From the NCBI GenBank assembly GCA_007119395.1, contig SKPS01000018.1, positions 1 to 6,632 on the forward strand: a stretch of 6,632 nt of DNA, read 5' to 3'. The notes under the pieces are model-generated. The model had not been told where the DNA came from. It saw only the letters and a program-made list of their open reading frames with translations, and made no database searches. Made by a program: the position numbers and the translations under genes. Below, piece by piece: positions 1 through 6,632 of the stretch. Source of the stretch: Lentimicrobiaceae bacterium. GTDB lineage: Bacteria > Bacteroidota > Bacteroidia > Bacteroidales > SKPS01. Every line of letters starts with the position of its first letter. The stretch's first letter is position 1.

Positions 1-920
1 ACAATACCCAATGCCGGATCCTCAATGGCTGGTATGGTAAGAAAATAGAAGCTGAAGAAATAGACCGCTACGGAGCCTCTGATGCCCACCTCAGAAAGGG
101 CAACAGAGGGTACAACCATCATCACCAGATATACAATGCCGATAAATGCCATGGCATCCAGCAAAGGCACCGGCAGATGGAACAGATGGAGCAAGAGATA
201 AAACTGGGTTGAAAAAACCAGGTACCTTGAAATGCTCAGCAACAGCACCACCATCAGCTCCTTGCCAGAGTAGGATGAGATCACATGGAGCCATGCCCCG
301 AACCCCGGTTTCTTTTTTCTGAGCCATCCACCCAGGTGCTTGTCGATCAGGTAGATATTAAAGTAGAGTACCATCAGCAAAACAACTGTAACACCGGCAA
401 AGAACACGATCAGCACATCGAGATAGGTTAGCCCGGTGGTGAGACCGGCATAGTTCCACAGAAAGTAGAACAAGCCGGCAGTGCCGGTAAGAACGGTAAC
501 CAACAACTGGCTGTAACTGCCGATCAATGTCATGAAGAACACCTTCCATGGGTGGGTCTGGTCCAGTACGAAAGAGCGCCCCAGGAATTCTCCCAGGCGG
601 TTAGGGGTAAAGGTGCCCACACTGATTCCGGTGAAGATCCCTTTTAAAGATCTGAAAAAGGAGATTTTCTCTGATTTACGGATCAGATAACGCCACTTGA
701 TTGCTTCGATCGACCAGTTAACTGCCATTAGTAAAACCACTGCAGCAAGAGGAAGCCAGAAATCATTGTGGCCGAATTGGTCGATAAACTGATCCAACAG
801 CCCGCCAAGTGTCTCATGATGTCGCAGTTGATACCATAATGCGTACCATGCCACCACCACCACCACAAGCCTGACCAATGTATTCTTAACTTTCCGTATC
901 TTTGGCTTTTTATTCACCAT
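1..920 (-). CDS. Flippase-like / lysylphosphatidylglycerol synthase TM-domain membrane protein (partial, C-terminus off the left edge)
   Basis: An open frame runs from the ATG at 920 to the left edge without a stop, giving 306 visible residues. I recognise it as the LPG_synthase_TM family (PF03706, formerly UPF0104; flippase-like domain). The N-terminus is basic (MVNKKPKIRKVK). About eight hydrophobic segments follow, near residues 14-31, 53-72, 93-105, 127-154, 165-192, 220-244, 250-273 and 282-298. Two family-type motifs are visible: TPNRLGEFLGR at 105-115 and PSVALSEVGIRGS at 271-283. Members are inner-membrane proteins; the best known is the flippase part of MprF, while stand-alone bacterial members mostly lack an assigned substrate, so lipid or glycolipid translocation is inference. 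No aminoacyltransferase domain is seen. Family members are often about 320-350 residues, so perhaps 15-45 are missing. The in-frame codon 11 triplets upstream of the ATG is TAA and no better start lies between. It diverges from ruvC with 2 bp between starts. Family confident, function not. Confidence 0.88.
   Translation of the reverse strand, partial: MVNKKPKIRKVKNTLVRLVVVVVAWYALWYQLRHHETLGGLLDQFIDQFGHNDFWLPLAAVVLLMAVNWSIEAIKWRYLIRKSEKISFFRSLKGIFTGISVGTFTPNRLGEFLGRSFVLDQTHPWKVFFMTLIGSYSQLLVTVLTGTAGLFYFLWNYAGLTTGLTYLDVLIVFFAGVTVVLLMVLYFNIYLIDKHLGGWLRKKKPGFGAWLHVISSYSGKELMVVLLLSISRYLVFSTQFYLLLHLFHLPVPLLDAMAFIGIVYLVMMVVPSVALSEVGIRGSVAVYFFSFYFLTIPAIEDPALGI
851..866. repeat. Short CCA trinucleotide run, (CCA)5 plus C
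   Basis: Five CCA units lie inside the flippase-like gene. On its coding strand they read as five GTG codons, Val19-Val23 of the first membrane segment. A change in unit number would keep the frame and only alter the length of the hydrophobic stretch. It may be no more than repeated use of one valine codon. Confidence 0.6.
897..904 (+). promoter_or_regulatory. Putative Bacteroidetes-type -7 element for ruvC (TATCTTTG)
   Basis: TATCTTTG matches the Bacteroidetes primary-sigma -7 consensus TAnnTTTG at every fixed position. It lies 18 bases before the TTG at 923 and 27 before the TTG at 932, which would put transcription start near 909-912 and give a leader of about 10-25 nt. No good TTG -33 element is found 19-21 bases upstream; the nearest are CTG at 871-873 (gap 23) and ATG at 878-880 (gap 16). 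The element lies within codons 6-8 of the divergent flippase-like gene, as it must, since the genes are 2 bp apart. A chance match is possible, but the position fits. Confidence 0.5.
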
Positions 921-922
921 AA

Positions 923-1492
923 TTGCAGCTCTTGAAACCCTCCTCCGTTATTTTAGGCATTGATCCTGGAACCAATATCCTTGGTTATGCGATCATTAGC
1001 GTAACGAACAACCGCCCTTCGGTGGTCACCTTAGGGGTGTTAAAATTAGGAAAATACACCGATCATTACGATCGTTTACACAAAATCTTTCAACGTGTTG
1101 CCGGTTTGATAGAGGAGTTTCAGCCCGATCAGTTTGCCATTGAGTCTACCTTTTACGGGAAGAATGTTCAATCGATGCTAAAGTTGGGTCGTGCGCAGGG
1201 TGTATGCATAGCAGCAGCGGCCAACAGCTCGATACCGGTTTTTGAGTACAGCCCACGTCGCATCAAGCAGGTGATTACTGGTAGGGGAGGGGCATCAAAG
1301 GAGCAGGTATCGGGGATGCTTCATCACCAGTTGCAATTTGATGAAAGCAAGTATTCCCTCGATGCTACCGATGCCCTGGCGGTTGCGTTGTGTCATCACC
1401 ACAGCACCCGCAACCCAATCCTTTCATCTGGTAATGACAAGAAAGGTGGATGGGATGAGTTCATCCGCAAAAACCCTGGCAGAATAAAGTGA
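923..1492 (+). CDS. ruvC: Crossover junction endodeoxyribonuclease RuvC (Holliday-junction resolvase)
   Basis: RuvC is a Mg2+-dependent dimeric nuclease of the RNase H fold that cuts Holliday junctions after RuvAB branch migration, in homologous recombination and repair. The 189-residue product has the usual length. All four catalytic carboxylates are visible: Asp14 in GIDPGT, Glu74 in FAIESTFYGKN, and Asp147 and Asp150 in LDATDALAVA, matching E. coli D7, E66, D138 and D141. The conserved stretch KLGRAQGV (87-94) and the basic SPRRIKQVITGRGGASKEQV segment (110-129) are also present. The tail FIRKNPGRIK resembles Bacteroidetes RuvC ends. No ATG exists between the in-frame TAA at 920-922 and the GIDPGT motif, so the start is probably TTG at 923 or TTG at 932; the latter gives MKPSSVILGIDPGT, which is typical of the family. 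Neither has a Shine-Dalgarno sequence. ruvA and ruvB are not in the window, which is normal for this phylum. It diverges from the flippase-like gene and converges on the large secreted-protein gene. Confidence 0.97.
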   Translation: MQLLKPSSVILGIDPGTNILGYAIISVTNNRPSVVTLGVLKLGKYTDHYDRLHKIFQRVAGLIEEFQPDQFAIESTFYGKNVQSMLKLGRAQGVCIAAAANSSIPVFEYSPRRIKQVITGRGGASKEQVSGMLHHQLQFDESKYSLDATDALAVALCHHHSTRNPILSSGNDKKGGWDEFIRKNPGRIK

Positions 1493-1504
1493 TTACAGCG
1501 GCTG

Positions 1505-4500
1505 TCAGAAGCCGTGCATGTCAACACGTCGCAATGTGCCAAACCATTTGATCACTTTTTGACCCACTCCGGGTGCATCTATATGGATAAGGTATACACC
1601 ACCTGCGATGGGTATTCCGGCGTAGTTCTTCAGATCCCACTCCAGGAATGTGTTGCTGTCGTCTTTTTCCAACCTGCGCACCAGTGTTCCATTCACAGTG
1701 TAGATAGAGACAGTGCATCGTTCGGGAAGGTTGGTTATTTTGATCCTGTTGTCAAGCTGGTTGGTTTCGTAAGCCGAATGAGCATAGTAGGGGTTGGGCA
1801 CGGCCCTGATCAGGTCGAGCGCACTCTTTGCCACCTCACGAATTCCTTTTCCTGTTGCCAGATCATCGGTTGAGAAGGTGTACATTGGATAATCATCGTT
1901 GACGGGTGAAGCAGCCCCTGTTTCAGCGGCATAGTATTGCTGGTAAGGACGCATCACCCTGATTCTTACGGTGGCATCCGTTGGGATATCCCTTGGGTGG
2001 TTGAAATCATAATCGGGTGTCAGCATGGGGATGGAGACCCACATGGCATCGCGATAGACCCTTCTGAAATTGGCCTGGTTACCGGATGCAAGCGCTTCGT
2101 ACAGAGTGACACCTTCATCGTATGCCGCCAGCCTGTTCGGCAGCGTGGCGTTGTGTCCGAAAATGTAGAGGAAGTGTTTCCCTCCGAAGAGCACATTCCC
2201 TATGGTTGAACCCAGGTTGGATGTAAACTGGTTGGTGGGGTTGAACAGCATATCTCTGCCATTGTCACCGACCAACCACGAGTCTTCACCAAAAGCGATA
2301 TTCAGTCTCTCACCGGTTTCTACGTTGATGGCATAACCGGGGAAGTAGCTCATCCCTGTGGGCTGTGTGCCGTTACGGGTTGCCTCTGCAGTCCCGGCAT
2401 TACCATACTTGTCCAGGGAAGGCGCACGCCGCAATGACATTTTGGTCGCATTGCCTTCGGATAGCTGAGGGTTGTCACCGGTTTCAATCACAGGGCAACG
2501 GGTCCACTTCGACTTGTCAGCGGTGAACACAATGTCAACACTGTATAAATTCTCTAACCTATTGAACACGTTCGTGGCCACATCGTTCCATTGAGGTCCG
2601 TTTGCATAGCGGGATGCCAGTCTGTAGGGCGCCCATGTTCCCCCTACCACACGTTCGTAATGCTCGTCAGGATCCATAAATGTTCTTGAGCAACCACCTG
2701 TAATGAAGTAGTCGTCGTCTTCATGTTCGGGGCATGGGAACGTTCTGTTATTGTGAAGTGTTCCTGAACGGATCCAGTTGAAAGGGCCGGGCTGGTCAAT
2801 GTTGGGCACACCCGTTAACCACCGCTTGGAACTGTCGGCAAAGGAGATGGAGGAGGTGAGCAAACCGTTGTTTCTGGCGTTGTCTACGTCCCCCGGGAAA
2901 TGGCTTTGCCCTACGGTAATGGCAATACCATATTCGAGCAATAGCTGTTCGTTGGCCACAGCGATCGTTCTGTCGGAATGGATGGTATCAAACACACCAT
3001 TGTGCTCATAGTAGAGCATCCAGCGTGTTTCGTCCAGCGGCAGGCTTGGGTCAAACCTCAGGGTGAAGTTACCCGGTTTTACGTTGAGCGGGTCTATCAC
3101 TTTTACGTTGATGGGGCCTCTTCCGTGTTGATAGGTGGGGTTCAGCGATTTGTGGGGAGGACCTGACATGATTTCGTCAATGGTTTCCTGTGTAAGCTCC
3201 AGCACCAATCCACCATTTCCCTGCCCTTCGACACGTGTGATCTGGGGCCCGTCACCATAACGGGCATTGAGCTGTGTTCCGCCATCAAGAGGGGCAGAGA
3301 TGTGTGGAATGGCAGGGATGGGAACAATCGATCCCCCCCCTTGTGTTTTACGGCTTGCCAGATAGGGTGACTTCTGCCCACGCAATCCTTCAGGCCTGGA
3401 CGGGTCGATAAAGTACTCGGCAAACTGATTGTGTGCGTAAGCCAGGGCAATAAAGTAGTAGGTCTTGTTGTTCACCAACCGTCGGTCACCCTCTGCGAAA
3501 CGGTCTTCAGTAATCCTTACAGAGTGGAACAACCCCTGGTTTGCTCCGTTCACTTTTTCGCGTGGGATGTCTCTTCCCAGCAGTTCGTCATATTCAAAAT
3601 TGATGATTCTACTGATGTCATTTTTAATGTCACATTGTGCTACAAGTCTCACCTTGTCGGCATCGCCTGCTTCTATATCAGCAGCAGTTACAGTAGCATC
3701 ACGTACCTGGAAGATTTGGTACCCTTCGAACCGGTACAGTGAATCACCACGCTGGTGAGACGCCAAGCTGTCATGGAAGATGATTGTGGGGTCCCATACA
3801 GCATAGTCTTCGTTATAGTTTGAGTTCCCTTTACGGTTTACCAGTAGCAGTATCAACTCTTTGTCGAGTTCCTTGATGATGAGGTCCGGGGCATCGGGTC
3901 CTTCTATAATGGCGAAGCAGTTGGCAAACAGACGTTGCGCTTTGTCATCGACCATCCTTAGCAGTTCAACCGAAGCTTTGGCACCACCTGAGGAGGCGCG
4001 CGCCCATGGTACGCCATAGGTGACGTAGTTAACGCCACCCGATTCCAGGGTGAAAGGGCCTGCCGACATCAGAAACCGGCGGTCATGGGGTTGGTTGCCT
4101 GCTGTCTCCTCTGACCAGTAAACCGGTCCGTTGGGTTGCAGTCTATTGGTGCCCCAGTTACAGGGGTCTGAATCGCCCGGGAACATGAATTTTGCATCAG
4201 GGCCGTATGCCCCTGCTATCAAATGTCCGTTCCCCCCGTATTGTATAGTAGTGCCATCATTCCATATCCCGCGCATCAGGCGATAGTAACCCTGAGCATG
4301 GTTGGGAACCAAAGACCACGAACCACCAGCTCCCACTATCATGCCGCTGAGAAAACGTGTCATGCCATATCGTTCATTGTCCACTATACCATCACCGAAA
4401 TTGGAGCCACTGATATTCACTCCGCAAATAAGTTCAAAACTAACATCTATGGTGTCGCCGGTAACGGGGTCAGTCGTGTATACATGATGATAACCGGGGT

Positions 4501-5629
4501 TGTCAGTGCCATCCGGATCGAGGTACGGCCCGCCGTAGAAGCTTACCCCCACGGCAGGTGGGTATTCACCGTATGCCCAAGACTGTCCGGTACCGTCGAT
4601 ATCGCGTCCATTGTATGCATACCCCAGTCCGCGGCTTACATCACACCCAACGAAGTCATCCCAGGCATAACCCACATCCGGATCAATAAACAACCCAAAC
4701 CAAGTTTCCCTTAAAGCCGTTGTGGACCGGTTGATGATTTCGTAGCTGTAAAAGGTCATGTTATTGATCTCATCATTTGTGGCAAAAGCATACGCTTGTG
4801 CACGTATCTCGAGCCCGATGGGTGTTCCACCGGTTTCAGTGTGGATGTTCCCTTTGTCGTTAAATACCCACCAGATGGTTTGGTCACCTTTCAGCACCTG
4901 ATCAGCCAAACGCCCTCCATGATTGATGCCCATCTCTGTCTCTTTGGTTGGCAAACTTGAGCGACAAAGAGAGTATGGGCGGTGCAGATCGTAATAGGGG
5001 TAATCCCCTTTCTCCCATTCATAGATGCCGTTGTTGTTCCGATCGAAAAAAGGTGCCATATATGGACTCTGCCCTTTGGAAACATCACCTTGCCATGGCC
5101 AGTTCCTGATCACATCAGGTGGCTCAGGATAGTCGTCTGTTGGCATAAACGTTCCTGTTTCAGGATCAATATGCTGAAGAAACTCTTCCACCTCAGCCCT
5201 GGTGATCACCCAGTTGCGATCCCACTCTGCACACGTTACCGCGTCAATAGAAGCGGTGCCGTCAACGGTTAGCGGCCCCGGCCAGAAATCGATGCCCACC
5301 TGACGGTATCGTTGTGCTGCCAACCTGAGCTGGCCGTTTTGGTCAACACCCCCGATCCATAAAGCACCGGCGAAAAGAGATCCCTTGCCCGAACCCTTCG
5401 GAATCTCATAATGAGACTGCCCTTGAAGGTCCCACCATAAGTCTGCTCCCACATTCACCCGTGCCCTCACATTGTTGATATTGAGCTCTGCCCATGATGA
5501 AGGGGGAAGGCATCCCATTGCAATATGATCGGTCTCCGAAGCATCCAGGGTAGGCTCAAAACCGGGACGAAATAATAGTAAAACAACCAGAAACAAGCTG
5601 TGTGATAGGCGTAATCGTATCATATTCAT
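1505..5629 (-). CDS. Large secreted protein (1374 aa) with FlgD-like/T9SS-type C-terminal domain, function unknown
   Basis: The N-terminus looks like a Sec signal peptide: basic residues Arg5 and Arg7, a hydrophobic core at 11-20 and a possible cut after Ala30 (TLDA|SETD). Residues about 48-120 form a conserved-looking module (NINNVRARV, FAGALWIGG, DFWPGPL) that I recall from other giant Bacteroidota T9SS cargo. DRNNNGIYEWEKGD (196-209) resembles an EF-hand calcium loop. NFGDGIVDNERYGM (410-423) is another marked motif. GPDAPDL (577-583) opens a likely fibronectin-III-like part reaching about 740. A Cys pair (966, 980) flanks an acidic patch (EDDD). The C-terminal domain (about 1273-1374) starts AVPNPYY and carries a FlgD-Ig/T9SS-like pattern, SIYTVNGTLVRRL then WDLKN and GIPIAGGVYLIHI. 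It ends KWFGTLRRVDMHGF, beyond the usual lysine-rich end. Export by T9SS and attachment to the cell surface are inferred; no enzyme signature is seen. Met1 and Met3 are both possible starts. There is no Shine-Dalgarno sequence. The gene stands alone, 178 bp after the HIT gene. The open frame is intact throughout. Confidence 0.9.
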   Translation of the reverse strand: MNMIRLRLSHSLFLVVLLLFRPGFEPTLDASETDHIAMGCLPPSSWAELNINNVRARVNVGADLWWDLQGQSHYEIPKGSGKGSLFAGALWIGGVDQNGQLRLAAQRYRQVGIDFWPGPLTVDGTASIDAVTCAEWDRNWVITRAEVEEFLQHIDPETGTFMPTDDYPEPPDVIRNWPWQGDVSKGQSPYMAPFFDRNNNGIYEWEKGDYPYYDLHRPYSLCRSSLPTKETEMGINHGGRLADQVLKGDQTIWWVFNDKGNIHTETGGTPIGLEIRAQAYAFATNDEINNMTFYSYEIINRSTTALRETWFGLFIDPDVGYAWDDFVGCDVSRGLGYAYNGRDIDGTGQSWAYGEYPPAVGVSFYGGPYLDPDGTDNPGYHHVYTTDPVTGDTIDVSFELICGVNISGSNFGDGIVDNERYGMTRFLSGMIVGAGGSWSLVPNHAQGYYRLMRGIWNDGTTIQYGGNGHLIAGAYGPDAKFMFPGDSDPCNWGTNRLQPNGPVYWSEETAGNQPHDRRFLMSAGPFTLESGGVNYVTYGVPWARASSGGAKASVELLRMVDDKAQRLFANCFAIIEGPDAPDLIIKELDKELILLLVNRKGNSNYNEDYAVWDPTIIFHDSLASHQRGDSLYRFEGYQIFQVRDATVTAADIEAGDADKVRLVAQCDIKNDISRIINFEYDELLGRDIPREKVNGANQGLFHSVRITEDRFAEGDRRLVNNKTYYFIALAYAHNQFAEYFIDPSRPEGLRGQKSPYLASRKTQGGGSIVPIPAIPHISAPLDGGTQLNARYGDGPQITRVEGQGNGGLVLELTQETIDEIMSGPPHKSLNPTYQHGRGPINVKVIDPLNVKPGNFTLRFDPSLPLDETRWMLYYEHNGVFDTIHSDRTIAVANEQLLLEYGIAITVGQSHFPGDVDNARNNGLLTSSISFADSSKRWLTGVPNIDQPGPFNWIRSGTLHNNRTFPCPEHEDDDYFITGGCSRTFMDPDEHYERVVGGTWAPYRLASRYANGPQWNDVATNVFNRLENLYSVDIVFTADKSKWTRCPVIETGDNPQLSEGNATKMSLRRAPSLDKYGNAGTAEATRNGTQPTGMSYFPGYAINVETGERLNIAFGEDSWLVGDNGRDMLFNPTNQFTSNLGSTIGNVLFGGKHFLYIFGHNATLPNRLAAYDEGVTLYEALASGNQANFRRVYRDAMWVSIPMLTPDYDFNHPRDIPTDATVRIRVMRPYQQYYAAETGAASPVNDDYPMYTFSTDDLATGKGIREVAKSALDLIRAVPNPYYAHSAYETNQLDNRIKITNLPERCTVSIYTVNGTLVRRLEKDDSNTFLEWDLKNYAGIPIAGGVYLIHIDAPGVGQKVIKWFGTLRRVDMHGF
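3333..3340. repeat. Homopolymer tract C8 (G8 on the coding strand) inside the large secreted-protein gene
   Basis: Eight consecutive C on the plus strand read as G8 in the gene, encoding Gly764-Gly766 plus the first two bases of the following triplet context in TQGGGSIVP. The gene is in frame as given. Gain or loss of one base would truncate the protein before its C-terminal sorting domain. The tract sits in what looks like a linker between the fibronectin-like part and the next domain. Confidence 0.85.
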
Positions 5630-5703
5630 CGTATTATGGGTTTATGTGACGTTTGCATATAGAGTGAATTTTGGCAACCCTAAAACTAAACAATATTTCG
5701 TAA

Positions 5704-5734
5704 TAAAGATAGTCAACAACGAAAAATGATACAA
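5704..5734 (-). promoter_or_regulatory. Putative Bacteroidetes-type promoter for the large secreted-protein gene
   Basis: Read on the minus strand, TATCTTTA (5711-5704) matches seven of the eight positions of TAnnTTTG counting the free ones, missing only the final G. A TTG (5734-5732) stands 20 bases upstream, the expected spacing for the -33 element. Transcription would begin near 5697-5700, giving a leader of about 70 nt. The rest of the 5630-5807 intergenic region is AT-rich and shows no gene and no convincing terminator for the greA-HIT unit. Confidence 0.45.
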
Positions 5735-5807
5735 CAAATCACCCCCAGCAACCAGTTAAAGGTGGGTTTAAGTCAGAATAAGCGATGTGTGCTACAGTTT
5801 AAGGAGC

Positions 5808-6209
5808 TCAGATGTTCAGAAAGGCATCCCGGATGCGTTGGGCCGTTGCCTGGAACTCTTCTTGTGAAAATTGCAGTTTGGGTCTGCTGAACTCCATGTC
5901 GGTGATGCCGTTGATTGGGATAAGGTGTATGTGAGCATGTGGCACTTCCAAACCGATCACGGTGATTCCTATGCGTGCACATTTGATGGTATTCCCGATG
6001 GCGACACCCACTTTTTTTGCGAACGCAAACAGGTCAGTGAATTCATTATCTGCCAGATCGAAGATGTAGTCGGTCTCTTTTTTTGGGATGACCAGCGTAT
6101 GCCCTTCTGCCAGTGGGTTGATATCGAGGAAAGCCATGAAGTGCTGGTTCTCTGCGATCAGATGGCAGGGGATTTCCCGGTTAGCGATCTTGGTAAAGAT
6201 GGTGGCCAT
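5808..6209 (-). CDS. HIT family protein (histidine-triad nucleotide hydrolase/transferase)
   Basis: The 133-residue product carries the histidine triad in VPHAHIHLIPI: His91, His93 and His95, with His95 expected to be the nucleophile that forms a nucleotidyl intermediate. HIT proteins cleave nucleoside phosphoramidates and related adenylylated or dinucleotide substrates in the cytosol; the physiological substrate here cannot be told from sequence. The N-terminal part (TIFTKIANREIPCHLIAE, then FLDINPLAEGHTLVIPKKE) is typical of HINT-like bacterial members, but the CxxC zinc-site cysteines often seen at the start (CIFCKI) are replaced by Thr residues. Length is normal. The ATG at 6209 lies 3 bases after the greA stop, so the gene is very likely cotranscribed with greA, an order I recall as common in Bacteroidetes. 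There is no Shine-Dalgarno sequence. Family assignment is firm; the choice between HINT-like and other branches is less so. Confidence 0.95.
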   Translation of the reverse strand: MATIFTKIANREIPCHLIAENQHFMAFLDINPLAEGHTLVIPKKETDYIFDLADNEFTDLFAFAKKVGVAIGNTIKCARIGITVIGLEVPHAHIHLIPINGITDMEFSRPKLQFSQEEFQATAQRIRDAFLNI

Positions 6210-6212
6210 AAC

Positions 6213-6632
6213 TTATCTTGTTACTTCGAGAATTTCAAACTCAATCATTCCTGCCGGGGCTTTAATGCTGGCAATCTCTCCGGCCTTTTTCCCGAGCAAC
6301 CCCTGTGCAATGGGAGAATTGATGGATACTTTGCCGGTTTTTATGTCTGCTTCATTCTCCGGCACCAGGGTGTATGTCATCTCTTTCCCGGTTTTCTTAT
6401 TTCGAAGGGTCACGTGTGACAAAAGCAGCACTTTCGAATCATCCATTTTGGTTTCATCAAGGATTCTAGCCTGCCCCATCAGCTCCTGAAGCTTTGCGAT
6501 TTTCATCTCAAGCATCCCTTGCGCATCTTTTGCAGCATCGTATTCCGCGTTTTCTGAAAGATCTCCTTTCTCGCGTGCCTCCGCAATTTGTGCAGAAATC
6601 AATGGCCGTTGCACATTGATCATTTCGTCCAG
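6213..6632 (-). CDS. greA: Transcription elongation factor GreA (partial, N-terminus off the right edge)
   Basis: GreA enters the RNA polymerase secondary channel and stimulates cleavage of backtracked RNA, rescuing stalled elongation complexes. The frame is open to the right edge and shows 139 residues. The first visible residues are LDEMINVQRPLISAQIAEAR, inside the N-terminal coiled coil, so roughly 18-20 residues are missing; the ATG at 6623 is internal and should not be taken as the start. The coiled-coil tip GDLSENAEY holds Asp24 and Glu27 of the fragment, matching the acidic residues E. coli GreA uses (D41, E44). The C-terminal FKBP-like domain ends SPIAQGLLGKKAGEIASIKAPAG then IEFEILEVTR. 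The ENAEYDAAK signature and full C-terminal length favour GreA over GreB, which is rarely found in this phylum. It is the upstream gene of a two-gene unit with the HIT protein, 3 bp apart. Confidence 0.96.
   Translation of the reverse strand: MDEMINVQRPLISAQIAEAREKGDLSENAEYDAAKDAQGMLEMKIAKLQELMGQARILDETKMDDSKVLLLSHVTLRNKKTGKEMTYTLVPENEADIKTGKVSINSPIAQGLLGKKAGEIASIKAPAGMIEFEILEVTR

Noticed and set aside
91..549. Minus-strand open frames of 78 and 63 codons
   Set aside because: They lie out of frame inside the flippase-like gene, whose own frame is open from 920 to the edge and shows family motifs.
938..946. GGAGGAGGG on the minus strand as a Shine-Dalgarno sequence for the flippase-like gene
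   Set aside because: It is 17 bases from the ATG, too far, and no start codon in frame lies at proper spacing. It is explained by the ruvC codons for Pro6, Ser7 and Ser8.
923..1492. RuvC-like nuclease as part of a CRISPR-Cas or transposon (TnpB) system
   Set aside because: It is a compact 189-residue stand-alone protein with the full-length collinear RuvC resolvase pattern; no repeats, HNH or zinc-finger segment, or cas gene is nearby.
4223..4714. 163-codon open frame on the plus strand
   Set aside because: Fully antisense to the large secreted-protein gene, with no recognisable domain or start context; a shadow of the real frame.
5507..5518. Possible lipobox (IAMGC, Cys40) making the large protein a lipoprotein
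   Set aside because: Met at -2 fits the lipobox poorly and the hydrophobic core ends near residue 20, leaving Cys40 too far away. A standard signal peptide cut near Ala30 fits better.
5740..5807. Rho-independent terminator after the HIT gene
   Set aside because: The best pairing (ACCCACC with GGGGGT on the minus strand) has a mismatch, a long loop and no following T-run.
5871..6489. Two long plus-strand open frames (5871-6419 and 6088-6489)
   Set aside because: They run antisense across the well-supported HIT and greA genes, and their translations show no family features.

Overview
The window looks like a chromosomal segment of a member of the Bacteroidota, probably a Bacteroidales-like lineage (the family cannot be fixed from the sequence). 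Three things point there: a very large secreted protein ending in a type IX secretion (T9SS)-style C-terminal domain, a tightly packed greA-HIT gene pair, and promoter-like octamers of the Bacteroidetes sigma factor type (TAnnTTTG) in place of E. coli-type -35/-10 boxes. Clear Shine-Dalgarno sequences at useful spacing are lacking, which also fits that phylum.

Layout from left to right. (1) Positions 1-920, minus strand: the N-terminal 306 codons of a polytopic inner-membrane protein of the lysylphosphatidylglycerol-synthase-TM / flippase-like family; its C-terminus lies beyond the left edge. (2) Positions 923-1492, plus strand: ruvC, the Holliday-junction resolvase, complete, with all four acidic catalytic positions and apparently a TTG start. 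Genes 1 and 2 diverge with only 2 bp between their starts, so the ruvC promoter must lie inside the flippase-like gene; a perfect TATCTTTG octamer is found there. (3) Positions 1505-5629, minus strand: one 1374-codon gene for a secreted, probably surface-attached protein of unknown function. It converges on ruvC across a 12 bp gap. (4) Positions 5630-5807: a 178 bp AT-rich intergenic region with a plausible promoter for the large gene. (5) Positions 5808-6209, minus strand: a HIT-family nucleotide hydrolase/transferase. (6) From 6213 past the right edge, minus strand: greA, missing about 20 N-terminal codons. greA and the HIT gene are 3 bp apart and are probably one transcript.

Most of the content is housekeeping: recombination/repair (RuvC), transcript-cleavage factor (GreA) and nucleotide metabolism (HIT). 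The two less understood products are envelope proteins, the flippase-like membrane protein and the giant secreted protein. Nothing ties them into one pathway beyond proximity. I see no tRNA, rRNA, CRISPR array, insertion sequence or phage gene. The least explained element is the 1374-residue secreted protein, which fills about 62% of the window and whose last residues differ from the usual T9SS signal.
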